This document shows, in pieces, positions 53,380-64,000 of a stretch of DNA of 64,000 bases. Below the pieces are notes generated by a model. The model was not told the DNA's origin. It searched no databases and saw only the letters and a list, made by a program, of their open reading frames with translations. The translations under genes and the position numbers were made by a program. The stretch is from Hyaloscypha bicolor E (taxonomy: Eukaryota > Ascomycota > Leotiomycetes > Helotiales > Hyaloscyphaceae): contig NW_020194619.1 of the NCBI RefSeq assembly GCF_002865645.1, positions 1,834,442-1,898,441 on the forward strand, read 5' to 3'. The number at the start of each line of letters is the position of its first letter. Within the stretch, counting starts at the first letter, position 1.

Positions 53380-56300
53380 ATGGCGCCGAGCAAGCCTTGT
53401 GGACGACCGAAGATTGCATGGGATGCTTCACGCAAAAGAAAGCTGGTTCGACTCTATTTGATGACAGATCTGAAGATCGCGGACATCCAGCAGGTCTTGT
53501 CGACGGAAGGCTTCACCCCAAAGTAGTGCTCTGCCCTACATGTGCGAGATTCGTTGGGCTTATTTCTACCAGGTCGAGAAATATTCAAACCCAGTTGAGT
53601 ATTCTATTGCCAGAGAATGCGAAGGAATGGAGACGATACAGACCCAACGGAATCAACAAAGGCAAGGATCGTTTGACGGCATTGAAGAATTGCAGAGAAT
53701 ACCAAAACTCGAAGCGTCTCCGACATACTCCTCAACCGAAAGCCAAATTGAAGAAAGCAGACATGACTGCTTTTGGTTTGAAGCAAGTGCAGGTTGCGAA
53801 TCCATTTTACGACCCTGGACGCCATTACGATAGTATTCATTGCAAAGGAGTGCCATCCCACTCTACCTTCCCAACCCTGAATCAATCCTTTTGGAACCAG
53901 TCACCTTCAAGATCTAGCAGCGGCAGCGACAGTGACAAAGAAGTGGTGTGCGCTGTTTCTACGGATACTCCCAATGAAGGAAGAACTACTTCTGACATGC
54001 TGGACAGCCGATACTACAGCCAGTGTGACAGCAAGGCACCAACACCAACTGCTCGGGAACCCGTAAGCAACAATGGTATTGCCGACACTGATTCGAGTCA
54101 ATCCGAGTCTCATTCCGACCCTCGACGCGACGATGAGGTCGTCCCACTTGTGGTCAAAGTTGGAACTCCGCCAGCGTTCAACACGACCAGCATTACACGG
54201 TCAAGCTCTAGAGCAAGTCGAAGTGGTGGGGCAAGCATAAGAACAATTAGTACAAGGATTTCTTCCAGAGCATCTATCTCATGGAGCCATGTCAGCTCTG
54301 TCCTCGCTGCTACTTTGTCCTCGGGTTTCAGTCATCGATATTCGGCGAGTTCATCCTTCGCTGACCTGTCAAGGTTGGACAACACTTCCACTCTATGGTC
54401 TCGTGACGAATTCGAATCTTGGAACGAACTCGTCGACCAGACGAGGCTGCATTCAGCCCCGCTTCAACTATCCTCTCACGCAGGGTCTTTGCACGAAAGA
54501 CCTTGTTGTGGTCGCTTTAAAGAAATACCCTACACCCAGACGATCGAAAAATGCAATGTCTGTGGATACAACGGAATATTTCAACTAGCCCGCCACGTGA
54601 AAATTCGTTTATTCGACTCTGGTACTCAAGATCGATTTGGGAACACTGCTCTCCACCATGCTATGGCAGCAGGAAATTTGTGGGTCATAAAAGTCTGGAT
54701 GGATGATACGGAACACTCCTCAAATGTAGACCTGTCTCATCGCAATACATCCGGGGAGACATTCCTCCACGTATGCCGGATTCAGAAAAGTGAACAATTC
54801 ATCACTTATACCGAGATCCTCAAAACTGTTGCCCAACGAGGATTTGACTTCTCCATTCGAGACCACAGTGGCCGCACAATTGCGCAGCGACTCCACGAGC
54901 TAACAGATGAGTGGGACAAAATCGATGAGAATCAGTTACTTGAGGCTGGAACCATCTTTAGGATGAAGAATCAGTTACTTGAGGCTGGCACCATCTTTAG
55001 GATGAAGAAAAATCCCAACGTCATCGATTTACAAGGAGATGAATGGCAGCTGCCACATTCTCTCGTCCTTCCTCCTCCAATTGAACGGGGAACACTCCTC
55101 TTGAATAGACTTAGACAATCCCCTCCCACGCCAATTCGTGGATTCGAACTCCAGTCTCTCGTGCAACATTCCGACATACATATTCGCGATGAGCGTGGCT
55201 ATACTGCACTTGCCAGCGCAGCTCGGCTTGGCTTTACAGATGCCTGCGATCTACTCCTACAAAATGGCGCAAATCCAAACACTCGAAGCTATCAAGGGAC
55301 CAGTGTGATTGCGCATGTGACGGCTCATCTCATTCAAGCGCAACAGAATGACGATAGTGGATTATATTCTCGAATTCTGTCGTGTATTGTTCAGCTAACA
55401 GACCATGGGGCAAAGCTTATCGTGTCGGATCATGATGAGTTCGCTATTGATGCTTTAAAGGAGGTCAAAAGAAAGACGTCTATTCGCGACAAATTTCTCA
55501 AGCCGCTCCTCAAGTCGACATCAATAATGATGCGCAAGAATAAGAGGAAGCTGGGCATGATTGAGGAAAAACCATTGGAACTCGAAGGCATTGCCGGAGT
55601 ATCAGAACTCGAAGGCACCGACAGAGTATCAGAACTTGGAGGGTACCAAATACATAAACTTGATACCTACCGCCCATCAGTACTTGCCGATACCAGCAGA
55701 ATACCAGAACCTGAAGCTACCAGTTCCTGGTCCGTTCGCACAGGGACACTCACAGATCAGTCATCACTGAACTGTGTAAACTCGTTCAAACCACCTGATT
55801 CTTCTCAGCGGATTGACCCAAGTGCTGGCGACGACTGCAGTTTCAGCATCTATGCACAGCCTGCCACAAGCTCATGGCATACTCGCCAAACTGGGGTCCA
55901 GCACAGCCAGTGCGACGGCCCCGCCGAATTCAGATGCCAACCAGTCATTATTGATGGATATCTGTCTCACCACCAGCCTGTATCTTTGTCAAAAAGTATG
56001 TTTGTAAACTGACCGCCTTACTCTTCTTTCCTAATTACGCTTTTCTCGAGAGCCCGGCTCCTGAGACATCTCTCTATAGCAATACGATGTGGGAGTTAGC
56101 TCCACAGTTCGGAAACCCTCGGGCTCGAAAACTTGCAAATACCGCCTGCTAATGCAATGGACAGGTCTAGAACATGTTCAATACGGACAAGATGCTTCCG
56201 AATCCGTGGTGACAGATCCAAATCCTGCTGGCGGATGTCCCACATCGGATAATACGCAAGTAGGAACTGCATCGACCATGGTCCCATTCTCTTTCTCTGT

Positions 56301-57615
56301 TCGAGAATCCCAGATAACTCTCGGTTTTCAAGAGGTGGCTGAAGCCCTATTTCCTTCTACAGCATTGCCTCACACAGATTCCGCACCGGCTACGTCCTCG
56401 CAATGCAAGGTACTGACCGCCGGAGCTCTTTCGATGACAGATTGCAAGGGCCTTGGTGCGTTCCTTCCGAGTCCAGATATAGGAACGCCGTCAAACTCGC
56501 AGCCTAGTTGGCGTGACATCGGTGATAATTATCCGGACGTTGATCCTCGAGAAGAGAAAAGCTACCTAACTTCTGGTCATTGTGCCTCCCAATTGTGTGG
56601 AATAGAGCCAAGTTTCTCAAAGTTTCAACAGCAGTTGCAGCAACCAGTCATTGACGCATCGGCAAAAACCGCCACACAAATAGGTCCGGACTCATGCGTT
56701 TCTCGCCTACGAGCAGTGCCGCCGTTTGCTCCGGAGGCTGATTCTTGCTTCACTTCACAGTTTGAGATCCAAGCTTCATCAGTAACATGGGGTGTTCCCC
56801 CGGCCAGTCAAGATAATCACAATTCCTCCAAAGTGTTTGAGAACGAGATCACGTACCATCCAAGAAAGCGTCGACGACGATCTGGTCCAGCAGCAACGGA
56901 ACCGGTACTGAAAGCATACTCTGTTCCTTCACAAACTCAATTGCTAAGCGTGGAAATATCGCACAGTCCTTTCGATGACATACCCAGCTCTACGATGGAC
57001 TTTGCGAAACCCAATAATCGTCGACTCATCAAGAATCGGTCTTTAATGACGACGGCCATGCCTTTTCCGCCAGGGTCGCCTGAGCCACCACGAAAACGGC
57101 ATCGCAGGAAAGGAGACTACGTAAAGCCTGGAATGGCGTCAGACTCAACTGGAATTCCCTCGCCAAGGTTCACAAACTCTTTTGGACAACCTGCAGAAGC
57201 TCAACTTCCTGGTACGGGTTCGCAGGCACCAGTTGTAGGCATTCCACCTCTCCCTACCCCATCCTGCAGCTATTTCAGCATCGATGAAACCTCTTCAATA
57301 TATGATTCAATGACTCTATACACACAGACCGAAGACTCGGGGCAAGAACTCTTGATCAATCCGTGGACAAACGATGTCTCAAACAACGGACGGGCGAATT
57401 TGGATCCAGATCCTGGCGACGCCTTATTCGTCCAAGATTCGTCGATCATGCGCAACGACTATCCTTTTGAGCCAGACTTGACAGCAGAATCACCCTGGAT
57501 TACTCAATCAGAAGAATACCACCCACCGATATCCTTCCTCAATAGTGGCAATTCCGGAGACGCACAGGTTATTCCACTGCCTGGTGATGGTCACCAGGGG
57601 CGAGAGCCTGGATGA
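53380..57615 (+). CDS. Clr5-domain protein with ankyrin repeats
   Basis: The start MAPSKPCGRPKIAWDASRKR at 53380 opens a Clr5 domain (KLVRLYLMTDLKIADIQQVL, STEGFTPK) completed after a 50-bp intron (53523-53572) by SRNIQTQLSILLPENAKEWR. A Ser-rich region follows, then a Cys-rich segment (CCGRF; KCNVCGYNG), ankyrin-type units DRFGNTALHHAMAAGNLWVI (about residue 401) and DERGYTALASAARLGFTDAC (about 587) with LLLQNGANPNTRS. The frame stops at 56012 unless the 76-bp intron 56004-56079 (GTAAAC to CTATAG) is removed; removal joins to a 512-codon frame lacking its own ATG, giving 1369 aa with basic patches HPRKRRRRSGP and PRKRHRRKGD, likely nuclear signals. I prefer the joined model; the alternative is an 860-aa protein plus a separate frame. 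Clr5 proteins are putative nuclear regulators; function unknown. Confidence 0.7.
54930..55007 (+). repeat. 39-bp in-frame tandem duplication inside the Clr5-ankyrin gene
   Basis: Two adjacent 39-bp units (54930-54968 and 54969-55007) differ at a single base (GGAACC against GGCACC) and encode NQLLEAGTIFRMK twice in a row. The near identity points to a recent duplication that preserved the frame. Confidence 0.95.
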
Positions 57616-57811
57616 GAACAACGACCTATTGGGTTATGATTGTGACCTGGGAAAGAGAAAGGACTTTGTATGAGAGTCGTAGCTAGCCATTTCTCTTTGC
57701 GTGATGTGAATTTTGATTTATTATCATTCATTCTCCATACTAAACAATATTACAATAATTCATATCGCTGGGACCCCTTTTCCTTTCACGAGCCCCTGAG
57801 AATCAACTGGC

Positions 57812-60287
57812 CTACCCCAAAGGCGGCGCGCTCGGATCCTCCATACACTGATCCACCCTCATCAACTGCTTCCCGGTCTTCTTCGCAATCGCAATAAATT
57901 GCGGTATATAACTAACCGTCGTATTATACAAATAATGCATCACCACAAGATTCCCCCCCTTATTGACATCGTTCTGGAAATTCGTGATCTGGTTTTCCGG
58001 CGTGGAGCTCAAGGCCCACAGCCAATCCTGCACGTCGACACTCCATTCGATGAACTTTGAGCCGGGGATGAGCGCTGCGAGTCGTTGGCGGATGCGTGCT
58101 CCTTCGGTGCCGAAGGGAGGCCGGAAGTAGGTCGATGTTATGCCGAGCGTAGACGAAACGGCGGAGATGTCGTTGCTGAGTTCCCAGTCGATGGCCGCAA
58201 GGGAGGGGAGGCCTTCCATGGGGGGATGGGTGAAGGAGTGGTAGGCGACCTGGTGCCCGGCTGCGAGCATGCCTTTGTAGACGGCGGTGAGGTTCGTGCT
58301 GGCGTCGAGGAGGGCGGCGCCGACTGTGAAGAACGTTAAATGGATGCCGGCCGCGGCGATGGCGGAGACGACCCGTTGGGCGTACTGTGGGTCGCCGTCG
58401 TCGATGGCGAAGGCGAAGGAGTTGGGGCGTGTGCAGGCGAAGAGTAGGGGGGCGGTTGTGAGTTTGCTGGGGACGAGGAATCCTGTGGGCACGGTCTTGA
58501 CGATTTCGATTTTGGAGAAGACGGTCGAGGTCGTGGTGTAAAAGCCTTTGAGGGCGAATCCGACGGCTAGGGCACGATTGATGTTGAAGTGTGAGATGGG
58601 TACGTAAACATCCGTCTTCGCGGTGTTGGAGTATCGGGAAGCTTCAACTGAATCCCATGTGAATGGAAACGGATTGATGTTCGGATTACAGGTTGGATTA
58701 TGTTGTTGGAGGGCGATAGTGAATGCATTGCTACCAGTGTATGCAATGTGCAGGTAACTGTTGTCATTTGGCGTGAAATCAGTGCAGCCGTTGGATACTT
58801 GCGAGTACCACGAAAGGTCGGAGTTCCCCTTCATGTTTATCGTCAACTTGGCGCCGGAGATTGTGTAAGTGGTCGTATCATCGCCACCATGATAGAAGCC
58901 AAGACTGTTGGTGTTTACATTGGCAAAAGCGTCAATGACGAATGCGGAGGGGCCGGTAGTAGCTGGAATCGTGGATGTGGGCTCAACCACTGCGACTGTG
59001 GTTGGTACCGGATATGCTGTTCCTGTGGAGCCGCAATAGAATGCTATTGGGCCGAAAGTGACAACGTTACTGATCGACGAGAAGAGTACGACAATCAGGT
59101 GATCAGTGTCGAGTCCTGGGAACTTCGAAAATGGGATAGTGTAGAATTTTTCGGTTCCATCAAAGGTCCATCCGAGGTCCGTGGACAAGAGATCATTCAG
59201 GACAGGATTATTGGAGTTACAGGCCGTGGAAGTCTGAAGCTCGATACCCATCGTCGTTCCTTTTGGAGCCTTGATCGTCAAGCCAATTCCCCCATAGACA
59301 CCTGTCGCTTTGACACAGCCAAACATCGAGTACCAATAAGAACCTCCACCGGATGCGGAGGTCAATGTGACATGGTTGTTTGCAACTATCACACTAGTAC
59401 TCGTATCTGCTCTGTCGGCCACTGGTGCCATGGTACCATCATCGGATGATGGCTGCAGCATTGCGTTGTAGAAAAGGAAAGTTAATCGAGATTGAGATGA
59501 AAAGTCGTCAATCAGAAGACTGGTACATTGTCCGTTGGTAGCAGAAGACGTCGGGCTAGTCGTCACTGACTTGGAGACGGTGCTGGAACTGGCGGCTGTC
59601 GATTTTAGGGTCGAGACCGTGGAAGAAGTTGGAGACTTCACACTACTGCTACTCGTAGAGGGTTTTACCGTGCTGCTGGCCGACGATACCGTGCTTCCTA
59701 CGCTGCTGCTCGAGTGGACATTGGCGCATACCAATTGTGTCTGTCCGATTTCCCATGCGCCGTTAATGCTGAACGATTCAAAGAGAATGCTGTCAATCGC
59801 GTTCAAATTTGCTCCCGTAAAAGCGCTTAGCAGGACTGTGTATGTTTGTGTCGATCCGGTTATCCCAGTTAAGGATGTAAAGTAGCTTGTATATGCAGTC
59901 GTGGAGCAGGAGGCTGAGGTCTGTAGTTCAATTGTAAACTTCGCTCCAGCGGGACCTTTAATTGAGAAAGTGATGGCATTATATTGGTCTGTTGTAGCTT
60001 TTTCACAAGCGAATGTGGTGTAGAAGTAGCTGCTGGCAGTAGTCGTAAATGTGATCTTCTTGTTTGCAACATCTGCTTTGAGGTTCGTGGTTGTGCCGTC
60101 ATCTGCTCAAAATGTCAATTCCGTCTTGAGAGCCGCATCTGGCACACTCACCACTGGTCCATTGACCCAACGAATTGAGATTGTTGGCGAAGTTGGCATA
60201 ATTGTCAATCAGAAGATTGGTGGTGCACGCAGCTTGAACTGCACCGGCACATAGGAGGGCCAAAAACGCGCCCGCGGGGAATTTCAT
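57812..60287 (-). CDS. Secreted polysaccharide (chitin) deacetylase, CE4, with three repeated N-terminal modules
   Basis: Predicted 808-aa secreted enzyme removing N-acetyl or related groups from a cell-wall polysaccharide. The start MKFPAGAFLALLCAGAVQA (60287) is a signal peptide; one intron lies at 60103-60151. The catalytic NodB/CE4 domain is C-terminal (about residues 600-808): FAIDDGDPQ (the DD motif), HQVAYHSFTHPP (metal-binding HSxxHP), YFRPPFGTEGARI (RxPxG) and LVVMHY. Before it come three related modules, each opening LLIDxF/VIDAF: CTTNLLIDNYANFANNLNSL, QCTSLLIDDFSSQSRL, and SAFVIDAFANVNTNSLGF, sharing later (S)DDGT/DDTTT, WYS, an xFTIELQT/MGIELQTS strand and a Cys. They look like jelly-roll carbohydrate-binding repeats. 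A Ser/Thr/Val linker (KPSTSSSSVKSPTSSTVSTL) separates modules one and two. Substrate is not defined by the sequence. Confidence 0.9.
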
Positions 60288-61508
60288 GACTGTATTTGAA
60301 CGAATCTTGGGGGAGCGAAGGGACGTCGACAACGAATAAACGCGTCGTACAGGCTAAAGACAGTGCAGCAATAATCCCACTCTGTACGACTTCAAACGAG
60401 GGAAGGGAAAGTGCGAAACAGGATGAAATAAACTTGGAATGACATTTTAAATCACGCAAGGCCGCACGAAGAGACTTCCTAGCCGCCGCATTGTCATTTC
60501 TCACGATCAGGCGATGGCAGGTTTTCATGCAGGTCGTCGACCCAGACTGCAGCCAAGCTGCATTTGAACCCCCCCAAGAGGCCCTAGCGAATCCCTAAAT
60601 AGAATAAACATGCACGCCGTCATCGGTTGCTCAGGGGCACCATGGCACTGGACTCTTGGCGTGTTGTGGCGTCTCGTAACCCCAGGATCTGCTCGAGTGC
60701 CTAACCGAGTTATGCTGATGTTCGAGAAAGGATGGCCATTGAGTGGTGCCAGAACTGCGTGTCTCTCTTTTCGTCTGGCCGCATCGAGTATCGATATATG
60801 CAGGCCATATTGCCACAGCTCGACGTGGCCAATTTCTTTTTGGTGCTTACAGGTGGCGTGCTGCTGAAGTGATGTTAAAGCTACTGCTCTGCACTGCAGT
60901 GGAAACTTTCCGGGAGCGAAGTGAATCAGGGGCCTGGGCGATCCCGCACAAGCTTCACTTTACGCTTTAAAAATCGCCTATTTTCGACAGCCTCGGTTGC
61001 CTTTCAGGGGCTGACCATTGGGTTGGTTCGCTGAGTGCACGTGAGAAGCTCGATTGGAGGTCCTTCTGCAAACGTTCCAGCTGCACAAACCAGTTCTTGC
61101 TTCTTCTCCATCTTGATTGAGCATTGTACGAAGTTTGGGGGTTAGGTTGCCCCGCCATAAGCGAATACGAGTAACCTTAACCCCGCAGCTGTCTTTAGTC
61201 ACAAAACTTCGAAGATTGAACCCCTCCCCAATGACTGCTTGGTTTTATTTATGTTTGAAGAATATTTTGTCGCCAGTTAATATAACTTAGCCTGAAATAA
61301 GTCAAAAAGTGCCTCTAAACGCGATGCCTAGGGCCTACTGGCTACTGATTGCGAAGTAAAGCTGGATCTTCACATCCGGCAGCCCATCAACCGTTGGACT
61401 GTTTCTTTTCAAGCGAGCCAGTATCCAGACAATGTATATACGCTTGTCTAACTCTGTTCACAGCCTTATAGGTGCCGCATCAGGCCTTGCATAACCACTA
61501 GAGAATCC
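60288..61508. other. Intergenic region upstream of the deacetylase
   Basis: About 1.2 kb without a supported gene. Overlapping frames on both strands lack family motifs. Confidence 0.4.
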
Positions 61509-62400
61509 CTAGTCCCAAGCCTTCCCACTTTTTGACCAGGCCGGAGACCCCGGCTCTACCTCTTCAAATTCCGTCGAATCTGTCGAATAACCCTTATACC
61601 TCTTCAAAAGCGCACCTTGTATCCCTACCGCATAGATTCTCCTTTCATATACATTTTCCTCTAACCCCGTGTCCTTCCTCGCAGACCTCACTAACAGCCC
61701 CTCGATAGCATGCTCCCCATCCGCAATAAGCAGGAAGAGCAGACCCCACCATAGTTCGCAATAGCGCAAGAAGTCGTGAAAAACGCGGAATTTCAGCCAG
61801 GAATCAGATGTCACCTTGAGATGGATCCTGAGTTCGTACTGGAAGGCACTCGCGAAAACGGGAATGCATAGTCTGGAGACCTCAGTATAGCCGTCTTTTC
61901 CGACCGGACCGTAAGGGTTGTTGCTGGTGAGTTCACAGTGAATGTCAAGGATCTTGAAGATAGATGAGATCTTGGATGGTGTGGGAATGTGTTGTTCTGT
62001 ACAGCTTGATTTGGAGATGCCCAGGACCAGGTGGGTGCATGGCAAGGTGGGGGCACTCTGAAGTCAGTCCCTCGAAAGTGAAGGTTCCTCAACGGCGCTA
62101 CCTGGATGCCAGGATTCCAGGTGGGAACAAGTAGTCGACGCATCAAAGAGCTCTTTTCATGAATATATAACATCCTTTATATTCGTATTTGCATCGAATC
62201 TCGCAAGTCACACTCTTCAAAAGCTGTATGACCCCAAAAAATGATCCTCTGATCATATGGCTTAGATGGCAATGTCAACACCTCAAAATACAATTCAAAC
62301 AGCTGGAGTAATTTTACAAATGTGTTACAAGCTACCATTTGCCACAGTCGACAGTGTTGGGCACGCATCTCCTTGTGATGCGCCTGAAAGTGTAGCATTT
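61509..62400 (-). pseudogene. 3' remnant of a HET-domain gene
   Basis: Minus-strand text typical of the C-terminal part of HET proteins: IIFWGHTAFEECDLRDS, then RRLLVPTWNPGIQVAPLRNL and CHAPTWSWASPNQAVQ (the PTWSWAS motif). A frame change then gives ILDIHCELTSNNPYGPVGKD, LLIADGEHAIEGLLVRSARK and ENVYERRIYAVGIQGALLKR, ending at TAG 61509-61511. The HET core itself (SYxWG, D..CI.Q) is not found upstream, and stops and frameshifts separate the pieces. The sequence is a 5'-deleted, decayed gene. Confidence 0.7.
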
Positions 62401-63385
62401 ATTGCTGAATATTTGGTTCGTGCAACCAGTAGTAAAGATGTTGCCTGTCCATAAACATCTTGGTTGAGAAGAAGTAAGTATGGTCTTGAGATCGTATATT
62501 TGTGCCTTGAAACGGCAAGTTCAAGAGCTAGAGGAAATATCTACTAAAAAAAATCTCTAAAGCATAAGCTTCCTAAATCTTCACCATGTTGTCCTATGGA
62601 TCTTCATTCCTTAGAACCTACCACGAAGGAACTCGTTCTAGGCGTTGGCTCAACTTACCATTCATCTTCGCTAGACCTTCCAGTGCCTCAAGAGACCAAT
62701 CAGGGGGCTGTGTTTCCTCCAAGCTGATACTTCAAAGGTTAAAGACAACACTTTTTGTAAAACAAGGCCTAACTAAGATGCCGCGCTACGACTTCAGAGC
62801 TCGCCTATTCCAAAACTTAGAGCAAGGTCATGACTTTGAGAGTGTGGTTTCTTACTTCCAAACAATTGTGCAGGCAAATCATTCTCCGCACAGGCTTAGG
62901 AGGCGTATGTGAGGGGCCTTTTTTTCTTGGCGCCTGCAGAATCACTTGAGGGAGGGAGGCCTATGGATTTCCTGAGTACACGAATTCTGTGATACGGGAT
63001 GTAGTAAACAAGAGAAACCCAAGTTCTTCCATCAGTAATAGGCATTGAGCGAGCGAAGGCCGTGCGGAAGGTTCGTCCCGTGGAAAAATTAATTTTGCGG
63101 GGTGATCTGCAAGCTACCCCACCTACCACATTCGGCCATTATCCGGGGGTTTGTCATCCGAACTTCAACAACAGCTCCTGCAAGGCTCAACAACGATGTC
63201 ATCTTTCGGAAGAAGTGTTATTTTGCACCTTTGCTGGGGCTGCCATTAGTTGGAAGTGACCAACAGGCGCCGATGTGGTGGTAAATGAAATTTTGGCTCT
63301 ACATAAAACACCTTCACCCCTACATTAAGCTCCAAACAAGTTTCAAGAAGCCATTTCTATAATTCCCCATAAGCTCCCAGACATA
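62401..63385. other. Intergenic region before the GH28 gene
   Basis: No gene is recognised. A short ATG-started frame (62586-62912) is not similar to anything I know and could be chance. Confidence 0.4.
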
Positions 63386-64000
63386 ATGACATTCAAGATG
63401 GTCGCCATCATTCCTCTACTTTCTTTCTTAGTCCTGGCAATCAAGTTTGTTTCTGGGGCCTCCCCGCATCCTCCACCAAGAAGCAAAACCTGTGTTGTTC
63501 CATCAAAATACCTCGCCTCGAATGGCACTGCAGATGACTCCCCCGCAATCGTTTCAGCATTAGCCAAATGCTCGAAGGACGCTGTAATTACTTTCTGTGA
63601 GGGAGTAAATTACAATATCTTCAACCCAATATCTGCCAAAAATTTGTCGAATGTCGAAATTCGAATGCGAGGCAACCTCCATCTACCTCAGAATATTACT
63701 GCTGTTCAAAAACTTGTCAACATTTCGAATGCTCTCACATATTTAACAACTTTATACTGGATCGCCGTCGCTGGTCCGTCTATAGACTACGTTAGTACAG
63801 ATAATGTTACGAACGGTTGGATCGACTCCTATGGGCAGGCGTGGTGGGACTTGAATCCCGTCAATGGAACAGGAACGCTGCTTCGACCTCACCTGCTCAG
63901 CTTCAACACCACGAATGTCTCTCTCCGACATTTCAAATCCCGCAAACCTATTGCCTGGAACGTCCAATTAATCGGCAACAACATCACCGTTAGTGACGCA
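63386..64000 (+). CDS. Glycoside hydrolase family 28 (exo-polygalacturonase/rhamnogalacturonase type), 5' part
   Basis: A secreted pectin-degrading enzyme cut by the window edge; 205 codons are visible without an intron. ATG 63386 opens MTFKMVAIIPLLSFLVLAIK, a signal peptide. The mature part begins with a GH28-like first coil, SKYLASNGTADDSPAIVSAL and KCSKDAVITFCEGVNYNIF. The stretch TNGWIDSYGQAWWDLNP, then RPHLLSFNTTNVSLRHFKSR and PIAWNVQLIGNNITVSDA, is the hallmark of the exo-acting GH28 branch. The catalytic NTD, DD, GHG and RIK motifs lie beyond 64000, so activity cannot be judged. Right-handed beta-helix proteins of this branch release galacturonate or rhamnogalacturonan units from plant cell walls. 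Confidence 0.88.
   Translation, partial: MTFKMVAIIPLLSFLVLAIKFVSGASPHPPPRSKTCVVPSKYLASNGTADDSPAIVSALAKCSKDAVITFCEGVNYNIFNPISAKNLSNVEIRMRGNLHLPQNITAVQKLVNISNALTYLTTLYWIAVAGPSIDYVSTDNVTNGWIDSYGQAWWDLNPVNGTGTLLRPHLLSFNTTNVSLRHFKSRKPIAWNVQLIGNNITVSDA

Noticed and set aside
1..64000. CRISPR arrays, operons or bacterial-type signals
   Set aside because: No regularly spaced direct repeats were seen, and the spliced gene structure is eukaryotic throughout.

Overview
The window is nuclear DNA of a filamentous ascomycete. The evidence is short (about 47-150 bp) introns with fungal donors and branch sites, many HET-domain loci, Zn2Cys6 regulators, a secreted laccase-type oxidase, and AT-rich islands typical of repeats mutated by RIP (repeat-induced point mutation). 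The gene families would fit a leotiomycete (Helotiales-like), but that assignment is an inference from gene style, not a proof.

Layout. 0-5 kb holds the tail of a probable ammonium transporter, a frameshifted Ser/Thr-rich membrane protein relic, a decayed Zn2Cys6 regulator and a 0.5-kb AT-rich element with inverted ends. 5.4-8.4 kb is the core splicing factor PRP1/PRP6. 8.7-9.5 kb is an unidentified gene relic. 9.7-11.7 kb is a multi-exon secreted multicopper oxidase. 12.7 kb carries a 162-bp TA-flanked MITE. 13.7-15.9 kb is a HET gene broken by one TGG-to-TAG change. 16.6-18.1 kb holds two alpha/beta-hydrolase relics, one overlapping the 3' end of an AflR-like regulator (18.0-19.4 kb). That regulator is divergent from an NmrA/isoflavone-reductase-like gene (19.9-21.1 kb), and their shared promoter contains a 15-bp palindrome with an exact TCG-N5-CGA. 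21.6-29.4 kb is the conserved housekeeping stretch: a coiled-coil protein, ribosomal proteins eL30 and uL16, and a conserved hypothetical.

30-38 kb carries a protein kinase-vWA fusion, a CorA-like membrane protein and a small three-exon gene. 39.4-41.7 kb is an extremely AT-rich island. It is followed by a truncated N-terminal fragment resembling fungal STAND/ankyrin proteins, an intact HET gene, a decayed pogo-like (DDE_1) transposase and a HET pseudogene ending at a second AT island. 47.8-49.3 kb is an intact APH-family kinase-like gene. About 4 kb without a convincing gene follows. 53.4-57.6 kb is a Clr5-ankyrin protein. 57.8-60.3 kb is a secreted CE4 polysaccharide deacetylase with three repeated N-terminal modules. 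61.5-62.4 kb is a fourth HET relic. The window ends inside a GH28 pectinase-type gene.

Two themes stand out. First, non-core genes next to repeats have repeatedly been inactivated by C-to-T or G-to-A stop mutations, as RIP or RIP leakage would produce, while core genes are intact. Second, the 30-47 kb part gathers several protein classes used in fungal self/non-self recognition (HET, STAND-like N-terminus, kinase-vWA, CorA-like), so it looks like an accessory recognition island, although a functional link between these genes is only inferred. Exon boundaries were read by eye from splice signals and frame; none has been tested against transcripts.
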